A stretch of DNA of 34,205 bases from an uncultured Eggerthellaceae bacterium (GTDB lineage Bacteria > Actinomycetota > Coriobacteriia > Coriobacteriales > Eggerthellaceae). The notes beneath the pieces are model-generated. The model was not told where the DNA came from, searched no databases, and saw nothing but the letters and a program-made list of their open reading frames with translations. Made by a program: the position numbers and the translations under genes. The stretch covers positions 1 to 34,205 of the forward strand of contig CAJTML010000010.1 in the NCBI GenBank assembly GCA_910577495.1, read 5' to 3'. Shown here piece after piece: positions 1 to 6,600 of this stretch (its first letter is position 1; every line of letters starts with the position of its first letter).

Positions 1-1
1 A

Positions 2-325
2 ACCGATGGCTTAATTACCGTCGAAGATATTGTGGAAGAAATTGTTGGCGAAATTGTTGATGAGACCGACAAAGAAAATCCCTACATCGAAACGTTGGGC
101 GAAAACAGCTGGAAAATTGATGGTCGTTTTCCGGTTGAAGATGCAGAGCTTTTGGGGTGGCCGGTTGAAGAATCCCCTGATTATGAGACCATGGCCGGCT
201 GGTTGATGAGCAACTTTGACTCGGTTCCTGAGGTAGGAGATACCTTCGAGTATGAGGGGTATATCTTCAAAATTTTGTCCATGCGCCGCCGTCGAATTTT
301 GAGCATGAAGGTGGAGCGTTTGTAG
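2..325 (+). CDS. CorC/HlyC-type CBS-domain protein, C-terminal part (5' end outside window)
   Basis: The frame is open from base 2, with no stop before TAG at 323-325, so this is the last ~107 residues of a gene starting left of the window. The first visible residues (TDGLITVEDIVEEIVGEI) match the end of the second CBS domain of the CorC/HlyC (UPF0053, 'hemolysin-like') family. The remainder fits the transporter-associated domain (CorC_HlyC): an IDGRFPVEDAELLG segment, a GWLMSNFDSVPEVGD segment and a closing strand with ILSMRRRRILSMKVERL. Family members are membrane proteins with an N-terminal DUF21 domain, linked to divalent-cation export. That half is not visible, so the membrane assignment is family knowledge. 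The end looks complete. No terminator with a T-tract follows at once, but a 7-bp stem lies at 377-406. Confidence 0.85.
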   Translation, partial: TDGLITVEDIVEEIVGEIVDETDKENPYIETLGENSWKIDGRFPVEDAELLGWPVEESPDYETMAGWLMSNFDSVPEVGDTFEYEGYIFKILSMRRRRILSMKVERL

Positions 326-376
326 TTTCCAGGCACAAAACCACCGTTAATCATCCGTTCACGGAGCGTTCGATAG

Positions 377-406
377 GGTGGCGTTTGCAAAGCTATGCGC
401 GCCACC
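377..406. other. Stem-loop downstream of the CorC-like gene
   Basis: GGTGGCG (377-383) pairs perfectly with CGCCACC (400-406) around a 16-base loop. No T-tract follows on the plus strand, so it is not a standard intrinsic terminator. It could stabilise the 3' end of the upstream mRNA. The rest of 326-468 shows nothing recognisable. Confidence 0.4.
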
Positions 407-468
407 TGCAGCTACTAAAAAGATGTGTTTGTCAAGCGAACAAAACGTGAAGCACCCTCCACATTTCT

Positions 469-497
469 TTGCCTAAAAGCCGCCCTTTCGTTACAAT
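469..497 (+). promoter_or_regulatory. Candidate sigma-70-type promoter for the secreted lysozyme-fold gene
   Basis: A TTGCCT -35 box (469-474) is followed after 17 bases by a TACAAT -10 box (492-497). This is the best -35/-10 pair in the 295-bp gap. It predicts transcription from about 504 and a leader of about 115 bases before the chosen GTG start at 621. A TTGACA string at 510-515 has no suitable -10 box downstream. Confidence 0.45.
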
Positions 498-565
498 AAG
501 CACTAACATTTGACATATCAGCCCATCACGGCAGCAATCCCACTCAACAATTTACTGCGCTGTCA

Positions 566-599
566 ACCGCTTCGGCGGTATTGTGCTGTGCACTTTTTT
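566..599 (+). other. Structured 5' leader: UUCG hairpin and T-run
   Basis: ACCGC-TTCG-GCGGT (566-579) is a 5-bp stem capped by the very stable UUCG tetraloop. It is enclosed by ACAAT (547-551) and ATTGT (580-584), which can also pair. GTGC-TGT-GCAC then leads into six T residues (to 599), a weak terminator-like arrangement inside the predicted leader. I compared it mentally with the c-di-AMP (ydaO) riboswitch, which often precedes actinobacterial wall hydrolases, and did not find its conserved G-rich core. Confidence 0.35.
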
Positions 600-620
600 G
601 CCAACTGGAAAGGTTTGACC

Positions 621-1439
621 GTGGCGCACAAGCGTTACCAACAACAAAAGACCAACGTCGCAGCACGTGTTGCTATTGTCGGCGTTGCTGCGTGTGCGCT
701 TGTTGCAAGCATCGGCATGGGCGTAGCTTCTGGTGTTGCTGGCGTGCCTGAAGGCGTAGATACCTTCGGCATTGCTGAACAACGCGCACTTACTTCTGAA
801 TCATCATCTCTGGCAACGTCGGCTTCTGATACCGCCGTTGTTGAAACCACTTCTTTGCAGTCCACCGCTCCTCGTGATATTTCTGCTGGCATTGCTGACA
901 TTGAAGCCGAGGAAGAGGCTGCACGTATTGCTGCTGAAGAAGCCGCTCGTGCAGAAGAGGAAGCTCGCATTGCTGCAGCTGAAGAAGCGCGTGCTGCACA
1001 AGCGGAAGTTGTCCAGCAAGAATCAGTGGCAGTTGCTGAGGACACCTCAAGCCTAAGCGAAGTTGATTGGTCGGTCGGCAAGGACGCGTTTGTTGCTGAG
1101 TGGACCGCACGCATTGATGCTTACTTGGCAGGCTCTGCTTTGGCTGGCCAGGGCGCAACCTTTGCCCTTGCTGCATGGGAAAACGGCGTTGACCCGCGCT
1201 TTTCGCCCGCAATTTCCAACACGGAAAGCTCTAAGGGTGGCAGCTGCTTCTTGCCGTACAACGCTTGGGGCTGGGGTGAGAGCAGCTGGTCAAGCTGGAC
1301 GGATGCCATTAACGCTCACGTGGCTGGCTTAGGTGCAAACTACGGCTATTCGCTCACGCTTGAAAACGCTGCGAAGTACTGCCCGCCGCATGCAACCGAC
1401 TGGTACAACAAGACGCTTGCGCAGATGCAGCTCATCTAA
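621..1439 (+). CDS. Secreted/anchored lysozyme-fold (glucosaminidase-like) protein with coiled-coil linker
   Basis: The frame is also open from a TTG at 510, but I chose GTG at 621. GGAAAGG lies 7 bases upstream, and the resulting 272-residue protein begins with a basic stretch (VAHKRYQQQK) followed by a hydrophobic segment at about 13-36, giving a signal or anchor. Residues ~94-132 are an Ala/Glu/Arg-rich predicted coiled coil (EAEEEAARIAAEEAARAEEE). The C-terminal ~120 residues contain ENGVDPRFSPAISNTESSKG, NAWGWG and SSWSSWTDAI, and end AKYCPPH...WYNKTLAQM. This pattern is found in glucosaminidase-like lysozyme-fold domains of Coriobacteria, with the Glu of NTESS as the likely catalytic acid. 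Two Cys (SCF, KYC) could form a disulfide. The likely role is peptidoglycan cleavage or remodelling outside the membrane. The substrate is not proven. A strong terminator follows at 1496. Confidence 0.75.
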   Translation: MAHKRYQQQKTNVAARVAIVGVAACALVASIGMGVASGVAGVPEGVDTFGIAEQRALTSESSSLATSASDTAVVETTSLQSTAPRDISAGIADIEAEEEAARIAAEEAARAEEEARIAAAEEARAAQAEVVQQESVAVAEDTSSLSEVDWSVGKDAFVAEWTARIDAYLAGSALAGQGATFALAAWENGVDPRFSPAISNTESSKGGSCFLPYNAWGWGESSWSSWTDAINAHVAGLGANYGYSLTLENAAKYCPPHATDWYNKTLAQMQLI

Positions 1440-1495
1440 AGCAGCGCAGCTGGTACCGAAGCCGCGTGCTTCTCACCATCATAACAACATGACAC

Positions 1496-1520
1496 ATGAG
1501 GCTCATTGAGCCTCATTTTT
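1496..1520 (+). terminator. Intrinsic terminator after the lysozyme-fold gene
   Basis: ATGAGGCT (1496-1503) and AGCCTCAT (1509-1516) form a perfect 8-bp stem with a 5-base loop. The run of T from 1516 to 1520 follows directly. It separates the secreted protein gene from the trkA pair. Confidence 0.85.
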
Positions 1521-1533
1521 ATGGGCAAGCATC

Positions 1534-1539
1534 TATAAT
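1534..1539 (+). promoter_or_regulatory. Candidate -10 box for the trkA pair
   Basis: A consensus TATAAT lies 39 bases before the ATG at 1578 and just after the preceding terminator. No convincing -35 box is seen at 16-18 bases spacing, since that position falls in the terminator stem. Confidence 0.4.
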
Positions 1540-1577
1540 AGCTAAGCAAGGCACCAAGCACCAAGGAAAGGAGTGCC

Positions 1578-2237
1578 ATGAGCAATGTTATTGTTGTTGG
1601 ATGTGGTCGCGTTGGATCGCGTTTGGCAAACATGCTCTCGGACAATGGCAGCAACGTCTGTGTTATTGACAAGCGCGTTGAAGCGTTCGCCAATTTAGGG
1701 AGAAACTTCAACGGCTCCACGGTGCAAGGTGTTGGCTTCGACGAAGAAACCCTCATCAAGGCAGGCATCGAAGACTGCGATGTCGTTGCTGCGGTTACCC
1801 AATACGACAACACGAACCTGATGGTGGCTGAGGTGGCCAGCAGGCTTTTTGATGTGCCTCACGTTATTGCGCGTTTGTATAACCCCGACCACGAGCGCGC
1901 CTACATGCAGCTTGGTATTGATTACGTGTGCGGTACCTCGCTGGTGGCAGAGGACGTGTTTTCCAAAGTTGTCTCTGGTCATGGCGCACACATTGAGACC
2001 TTTGGCGAATTTGAGGTGCTGCGCTTTTCGCTCAATCTGTCCAGCACCGATAAACGCACGATTCGCGTGGGCGAACTTGAGCGCGATCACGACATTCGCA
2101 TTATTGCGTTTGAGCGCGGAGATGGGTCTGCAAGTTCTATCCCGAACCGCGACTCAATTCTGTACAACGGGGATTCAGTGCTGGCGTGTGTTCGCCATGA
2201 GCTGATTGATTCGTTCTCGAAATACATCCAGGACTAG
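1578..2237 (+). CDS. TrkA-family K+ uptake regulatory protein (first of two)
   Basis: This 219-residue protein is a cytoplasmic RCK/KTN nucleotide-binding subunit that gates Trk/Ktr potassium channels. It starts with a Rossmann fold: VVGCGRVGSRLA carries the GxGxxG loop at about residues 7-13, and the acidic end of strand 2 lies in CVIDKR. The middle matches TrkA-N (DCDVVAAVTQYDNTNLMVAEVA, then HVIARLYNPDHE). The last ~75 residues fit a TrkA-C ligand domain. The start is ATG with AAAGGAG 7 bases upstream. The next gene begins 12 bases after the stop and encodes a paralogue, so the two are almost certainly co-transcribed. No TrkH/KtrB channel gene is in the window, so the partner must be elsewhere. 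The family is clear. Which paralogue does what cannot be read from sequence. Confidence 0.88.
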   Translation: MSNVIVVGCGRVGSRLANMLSDNGSNVCVIDKRVEAFANLGRNFNGSTVQGVGFDEETLIKAGIEDCDVVAAVTQYDNTNLMVAEVASRLFDVPHVIARLYNPDHERAYMQLGIDYVCGTSLVAEDVFSKVVSGHGAHIETFGEFEVLRFSLNLSSTDKRTIRVGELERDHDIRIIAFERGDGSASSIPNRDSILYNGDSVLACVRHELIDSFSKYIQD

Positions 2238-2249
2238 GAGTTTTGCGCG

Positions 2250-2921
2250 ATGTATATTGTGATTGCTGGCGGCGGTAAAATTGGCGAATACCTGGCGGGC
2301 GTGTTGCTGCAAAGCGGAAACGCGGTTGCCATTATTGAGGAAGATCTGGACACGGCTGACCGTCTTTCGATGGTGCTTGAAGGTAGATACCTGGTTATCC
2401 ATGGGGATGGCTGTGACTCGAAGTGCCAAGAGGATGCTGGCATTCGCCGTGCTGATGTATTTGTGGCTACCACCGGCCAGGATGACGACAACTTAGTATC
2501 GTGCGAAATTGCGCAGCGCGTATTTAATGTGCCGCGTTGTATTGCGCGCGTGAACAGCCCAAAGAACAATCGCATCTTCAAAGAGGTTGGCATTGAGTGC
2601 GTGTCGTCAACCACGTTGATTGCGAATTTGATTGAGGAAGAAACGCTGCTGGGATCCATGAGCGTTGCGGGTCTTATGACCCACGGTAACGTCATGTTGG
2701 CAGAGGTCGTTGTGCCAAAGATGCGCCATCATGATAACGAAGAGGGAATTGAGGTTGGCCAGATTGACATGCCCGAGGGCAGCATCATCGTGGCGGTGTC
2801 CACGCGTGATGACGTTGAGGTGGTCAGCTCTGATACGGCGCTCTATTCGGGGGACAAAGCCATTGTTGCTGCCGATTCGGACGTGCTTGACGAGGTGCGC
2901 GCTGTTTTTCGCGCTCTATAA
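2250..2921 (+). CDS. TrkA-family K+ uptake regulatory protein (second of two)
   Basis: This 223-residue paralogue of the preceding gene has its own N-terminal Rossmann motif (VIAGGGKIGEYLAGVL) and an acidic residue ending strand 2 (VAIIEED), typical of NAD(H)-binding TrkA-N domains. DVFVATTGQDDDNLVSCEIAQ and CIARVNSPKNN are the usual second-half signatures, and a TrkA-C-like domain closes the protein. The ATG has AGGAG about 9 bases upstream. Together the two single-domain proteins correspond to the two halves of the fused E. coli TrkA, an arrangement usual in Gram-positives. A TATAAT string overlaps the stop codon at 2917-2922 and might serve the next gene, though I see no -35 box for it. 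Confidence 0.88.
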   Translation: MYIVIAGGGKIGEYLAGVLLQSGNAVAIIEEDLDTADRLSMVLEGRYLVIHGDGCDSKCQEDAGIRRADVFVATTGQDDDNLVSCEIAQRVFNVPRCIARVNSPKNNRIFKEVGIECVSSTTLIANLIEEETLLGSMSVAGLMTHGNVMLAEVVVPKMRHHDNEEGIEVGQIDMPEGSIIVAVSTRDDVEVVSSDTALYSGDKAIVAADSDVLDEVRAVFRAL

Positions 2922-2990
2922 TGGATGGCACGCAATAGGTTTTGAGTTGAGGTTTGACAAAACGCGCAGATCAAGAGAAAGGACAAGGGC

Positions 2991-4334
2991 GTGATTGATC
3001 GATATACGCGACGTGCAATGGGGGACATTTGGGAACTTCAAAACAAGTTTTCCATCTGGAAAGAGATTGAAGTTCTTGCGTGCGAAGCACAGGCTGAGCT
3101 GGGAAAATCTGGCATCACCAAGGAAGAAGCTCAGTGGATTCGCGATCACGCAGATTTCACGGTAGAGCGCATTGACGAGATTGAGAAAGTTACCAATCAC
3201 GACGTCATTGCTTTTACCACCAACATGGCCGAATACATTGATGCAGACGTTCCTGAGGGGCAAGAGCCGCCCAGCCGTTGGGTGCACTACGGCATGACCT
3301 CTTCGGACTTGGGTGATACCGCACTCTCGTATCAGATCGTGCAGGCCATTGATATCATCTTGGAAGACATCAAGGCACTGGGAGAGACGTGCAAGCGTCG
3401 CGCCTTTGAGATGAAAGACGTCCTGTGCGTGGGTCGCACGCACGGCATTCACGCCGAGCCGATGACGTTTGGCATGAAGTTTGGCAGCTGGGCATGGGCA
3501 CTCAAGCGTGCGCAGAAGCGCATGCTGGAGGCGCGCGAAGTGGCTGCTACGGGCGCTATTTCTGGTGCAGTTGGCACGTATTCAAGCATTGACCCGTTTG
3601 TGGAGCAGTATGTGTGCGAGCGTTTGGGCTTGACGCCTGACCCGCTCTCAACGCAGGTGTTGGCGCGTGACCGCCATGCGCAGGTCATGGCCGCGCTTGC
3701 GGTAACCGCTTCCACGCTGGAGTCCATTGCTATGCAGGTTCGCCTGCTGCAGCAGTCTGACGTGATTGAGGCTGAAGAGCCGTTCACGAAGGGCCAGAAG
3801 GGCTCGTCTGCCATGCCGCACAAGCGCAACCCCATTACCGCAGAACGCGTTTGTGGCCTGGCTCGCGTGGTCAAGGCGAACGCGCAGGTAGCCTTCGACG
3901 ACGTGGCGCTGTGGTATGAGCGCGACATCTCGCACTCAGGCGCTGAGCGCGTGGCGTTGGCTGACAGCTTTATTGCGCTTGATTACATGTTTGGCAAGAT
4001 GCAGTGGATGCTGGATGGCCTGCAGACCTACCCGGCCAAGATGGAGCACAACCTGTGGCGCACCAAGGGGCTCATTTTCTCGTCGAAGGTGCTGCTTGCC
4101 CTGGTGGACACCGGTATTAGCCGCGAAGACGCCTATGTGATCGTGCAGCGCAACGCCATGAAGGTCTGGGAAGACATCCAAAACGCCGTGGATGGTCCAA
4201 GCTATCGCGAGCGCTTGGAAGCCGATCCCGACGCACACCTCACCAAAGAGGTGCTGGATGAAATCTTCGATCCGTGGGATTTCTTAACCCGCGTTGATGT
4301 GGTGTTTGATCGCTTGGAGGGCTTGGAGTTCTAG
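2991..4334 (+). CDS. purB: Adenylosuccinate lyase
   Basis: PurB catalyses two steps of purine synthesis: SAICAR to AICAR plus fumarate, and adenylosuccinate to AMP plus fumarate. The 447-residue length is typical. The fumarase/aspartase superfamily signature GSSAMPHKRNP is at about 269-279, carrying the flexible-loop catalytic Ser. Other conserved blocks are HYGMTSSDLGDTA (~100-110), GRTHGIHAEPMTFG (~147-160) and WYERDISHSGAERVAL. The start is GTG at 2991, with AGAAAGGA upstream. It lies 70 bases after trkA. The stop codon overlaps the stop of the convergent gene (shared CTAG at 4331-4334), so there is no room for a terminator between them. purC and purL follow about 4 kb downstream, but not in the same transcription unit. 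Confidence 0.97.
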   Translation: MIDRYTRRAMGDIWELQNKFSIWKEIEVLACEAQAELGKSGITKEEAQWIRDHADFTVERIDEIEKVTNHDVIAFTTNMAEYIDADVPEGQEPPSRWVHYGMTSSDLGDTALSYQIVQAIDIILEDIKALGETCKRRAFEMKDVLCVGRTHGIHAEPMTFGMKFGSWAWALKRAQKRMLEAREVAATGAISGAVGTYSSIDPFVEQYVCERLGLTPDPLSTQVLARDRHAQVMAALAVTASTLESIAMQVRLLQQSDVIEAEEPFTKGQKGSSAMPHKRNPITAERVCGLARVVKANAQVAFDDVALWYERDISHSGAERVALADSFIALDYMFGKMQWMLDGLQTYPAKMEHNLWRTKGLIFSSKVLLALVDTGISREDAYVIVQRNAMKVWEDIQNAVDGPSYRERLEADPDAHLTKEVLDEIFDPWDFLTRVDVVFDRLEGLEF

Positions 4335-5734
4335 GCAATCGGCGTCCACACACGAACCGTGCAGCAATGAATGGGGTCACCTTCAAGCGGCGTATCATCT
4401 ACGTTGGCGAAGGTGACCACATTTGTATGGGTACCCGAAGTTGCCAGATAGTCGCCGTAGGTATCCGATCCACTTTCAACCTCAAAGGCAAAGTATTCGC
4501 CACTTTCAAGATTGACGCCACACACTGCGGTGGTGGACTTCACCATGAAGTATGGCCCACACCACGCAGGGGCTGCAGTTGGCGTGCGGTCAAAGCAAAA
4601 CCACAGCTGATCTGAGTAGTTGCCATCAAGCACAGGGCTGGTAGGCACATAGGTGCCAATGCCAGAGATGCCGTCTCCGTAGTTGTACCAGGCATCAAAC
4701 GAAAACGAGAACCCGGTTTCGCCATAAGCAGCCTCAAGGGGCTTCATGTTCAGCGGTAGCACGAGGGTGTCGCGCACATCGCCTGAACTGGCATCTAAGC
4801 ACGTGAGCTGGTAGTACACGCCCGATGCTTCAGCGCGGGGCGAAATAACCACCGCGTCCGTTTGCGCGTAGATGGGCGTGGACATGCGCCCGTGTGAGGT
4901 GTAGACAACCTGCGAGTCTGCTTGTCCAAATGCCGCGCGCATAAGCAGCGAATCTTCCGTGCTTGCATTGCCCTCAGCAGTTGGCATGACCTGCCAAAAC
5001 GCCCAGCCGCCAACCGCGGCAAGCGAGGGGGTTTCCCAGTCAATGGTGTCGCCTTCAGCAACGCAGTTGATATTGGTGAGCGACGGCGTCTCAGCGCCAC
5101 CTTCTAAGGTTGCGGTGTAGACACGCCACATGTTGTCCATGATGTCGGCTTCAACCCAGATCACACCCGATGATGAGGCGCGTACGTCAAAGATGTCGAA
5201 TCCCTCGCCATGGCCTTCGGCTTTTTCTAAAACCGTGGTAGTGGCTCCCGTTGCCAGCGAGAGGATGGCCACCTGCGTGAGCGGATTTGCCTGTTCGGTT
5301 GGGGTAAGGCACACGGCCAGTTCGTCACTATTTGACCAGACTAAAGAGCCGTAGGGCAGGGTGTAGCTGCCCGTGCACGTCATGAGCGTGGTGGCATCTT
5401 CAACCAGCGTGAGAGAGTCTGACGCGGTGACGTTGTCGACGGGAACTTCAAGCACCGTGATATCGTCGGCGGGTGCCTGTTCCTTTTTGGCCAGCGCTAA
5501 TGCCGCGCCGGCGCCCACCGTGGCCAGTGCACCAACGCCAACTGCCCCATAGATGAAATGCCTGCGCGTAATGCCGCCTGATGGTTTGGTGGTAGCGTGT
5601 GTTTGAGCGCTGGAGCGAACATGCGCGGAGCGTTTGCGCGGGGTGGATTGAGTGGTCGTGTGCCGTGCGGTGTGCCTTGTGTGTGTGCTCTGAGTAGACG
5701 CGTGATGTGCACGCGTAGGTCGTTTCGTTGTCAT
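4331..5734 (-). CDS. Tat-signal protein with probable beta-propeller domain, function unknown
   Basis: The frame is open to 5905, but that would run into the divergent response regulator. The best start is ATG at 5732-5734, giving 467 residues. No ideal Shine-Dalgarno is present: AGGAAA lies far upstream. Residues 1-50 are rich in Thr, His, Arg and Ser. ITRRHFIYGAVGVGA at about 55-69 is a twin-arginine signal followed by a hydrophobic stretch to ~82, so the protein is probably exported or anchored by Tat with a long cytoplasmic N-tail. The rest has repeated short beta-type segments with Trp and Gly (SLVWSNSDELAVCL, GVIWVEADIMDNMWRVYTA, GWAFWQVM, QLWFCFDRT), suggestive of a beta-propeller. I recognise no catalytic motif. 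It is divergent from the two-component system at 5856 and could be related to its function. Convergent overlap with purB is 4 bases. Confidence 0.7.
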   Translation of the reverse strand: MTTKRPTRAHHASTQSTHTRHTARHTTTQSTPRKRSAHVRSSAQTHATTKPSGGITRRHFIYGAVGVGALATVGAGAALALAKKEQAPADDITVLEVPVDNVTASDSLTLVEDATTLMTCTGSYTLPYGSLVWSNSDELAVCLTPTEQANPLTQVAILSLATGATTTVLEKAEGHGEGFDIFDVRASSSGVIWVEADIMDNMWRVYTATLEGGAETPSLTNINCVAEGDTIDWETPSLAAVGGWAFWQVMPTAEGNASTEDSLLMRAAFGQADSQVVYTSHGRMSTPIYAQTDAVVISPRAEASGVYYQLTCLDASSGDVRDTLVLPLNMKPLEAAYGETGFSFSFDAWYNYGDGISGIGTYVPTSPVLDGNYSDQLWFCFDRTPTAAPAWCGPYFMVKSTTAVCGVNLESGEYFAFEVESGSDTYGDYLATSGTHTNVVTFANVDDTPLEGDPIHCCTVRVWTPIA

Positions 5735-5765
5735 GGTGGTTATTGTGTCATTTCCTGCACAGGTT

Positions 5766-5794
5766 TTGGAGGTGTGCACACAAATTGATACAAT
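5766..5794 (+). promoter_or_regulatory. Candidate promoter of the two-component operon with a palindrome in the spacer
   Basis: TTGGAG (5766-5771) and TACAAT (5789-5794) are separated by 17 bases. The spacer begins with the perfect 10-bp palindrome GTGTGCACAC (5772-5781), a possible operator. It sits in the 121-bp divergent gap between the Tat-signal protein and the response regulator, so it could control both. Confidence 0.45.
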
Positions 5795-5855
5795 AACTGC
5801 AAACAAGACTGAGTTACTTTGAATTGCAACGTGTACACCGAACAAGGAGTTTCCT

Positions 5856-6566
5856 ATGAGTAATGAAACACGACGCATCTTACTTGTTGAGGACGAAAAA
5901 GCCATTCGAGATGCGGTTACCGCCTATCTTGAGCGTGAAAACTATTGGGTTACGGCGGTAGGAGATGGCCAAGAGGCGCTTGAGGAATTCTCCAAGCACC
6001 ACTTTGACCTGGTTATTCTTGACCTCATGTTGCCGCGTGTTCCCGGTGAGCGCGTCTGCCGCGCTATTCGCGACAACTCCGATGTGCCGATCATCATGCT
6101 GACGGCAAAAGGTGAAGTTGAAGATCGTATTATCGGCCTTGAGTTGGGCGCGGATGACTATCTGGTCAAGCCCTTTAGCCCGCGTGAGTTGGTTGCGCGT
6201 TCTCGCGCACTGCTTCGCCGTGTGCACTCTGATTCAGAGCCGCAGCGTGAAGTGCTTGAATTTGGCGAACTGACCATTGACGTGTCAGGCCACAAGGTGT
6301 TGGTTTCGGGCGAAGAAATTGATCTGACTGCATCAGAGTTTAAGCTGCTCACCACGCTGTCTCGCTATCCGGGTCGCGTGTATTCGCGCATGGAGTTGGT
6401 GGAAAAAGTGCTCGGGTATGATTTCGAAGGCTATGAGCGCACCATTGACTCGCACGTGAAGAACCTGCGTGCCAAGATTGGCGACAATCCGCGCAACCCC
6501 AAGTGGCTGCATACCGTTCATGGCGTCGGGTATCGTTTCGAAGATCCGACGAAGGCCGGCCAGTAA
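5856..6566 (+). CDS. OmpR/PhoB-family response regulator
   Basis: This 236-residue transcription factor has a receiver domain at ~7-120. The acidic pair is in LLVEDEKA, the phosphoacceptor Asp in DLVILDLMLP, the switch Thr in MLTAK, and the Lys in YLVKPFSP. A winged-helix Trans_reg_C domain at ~135-230 has LTASEFKLLTTLSRYPGRVYSR, ERTIDSHVKNLRAKIG and TVHGVGYRFE. The ATG at 5856 has AAGGAG at good spacing. The histidine kinase follows 34 bases after the stop, so the pair is one system. It belongs to the BaeR/WalR/MtrA-like branch in general, but I cannot assign a specific name or signal. Likely targets include the divergent Tat-signal protein gene. This is inferred from position only. Confidence 0.95.
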   Translation: MSNETRRILLVEDEKAIRDAVTAYLERENYWVTAVGDGQEALEEFSKHHFDLVILDLMLPRVPGERVCRAIRDNSDVPIIMLTAKGEVEDRIIGLELGADDYLVKPFSPRELVARSRALLRRVHSDSEPQREVLEFGELTIDVSGHKVLVSGEEIDLTASEFKLLTTLSRYPGRVYSRMELVEKVLGYDFEGYERTIDSHVKNLRAKIGDNPRNPKWLHTVHGVGYRFEDPTKAGQ

Positions 6567-6600
6567 GCGCGCAGCAACGCGTTTTGCGGAAACGATCACT

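Noticed and set aside
332..346. GCACAAAACCACC also occurs at the right end of the 122-bp element (about 26444-26456)
   Set aside because: A shared 13-mer is expected about a dozen times by chance in 34 kb. The flanks do not match, so I do not call it a third copy.
510..620. TTG start at 510 for the lysozyme-fold gene
   Set aside because: No ribosome site, and the added 37 residues precede the signal segment without helping it. GTG 621 has GGAAAGG at good spacing.
2917..2922. TATAAT overlapping the second trkA stop as purB promoter
   Set aside because: The only TTGACG upstream is 24 bases away, too far for a normal promoter.
5735..5905. Upstream extension of the Tat-signal protein to 5905
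   Set aside because: It would overlap the response regulator start and its ribosome site, and put ~115 residues before the RR motif.
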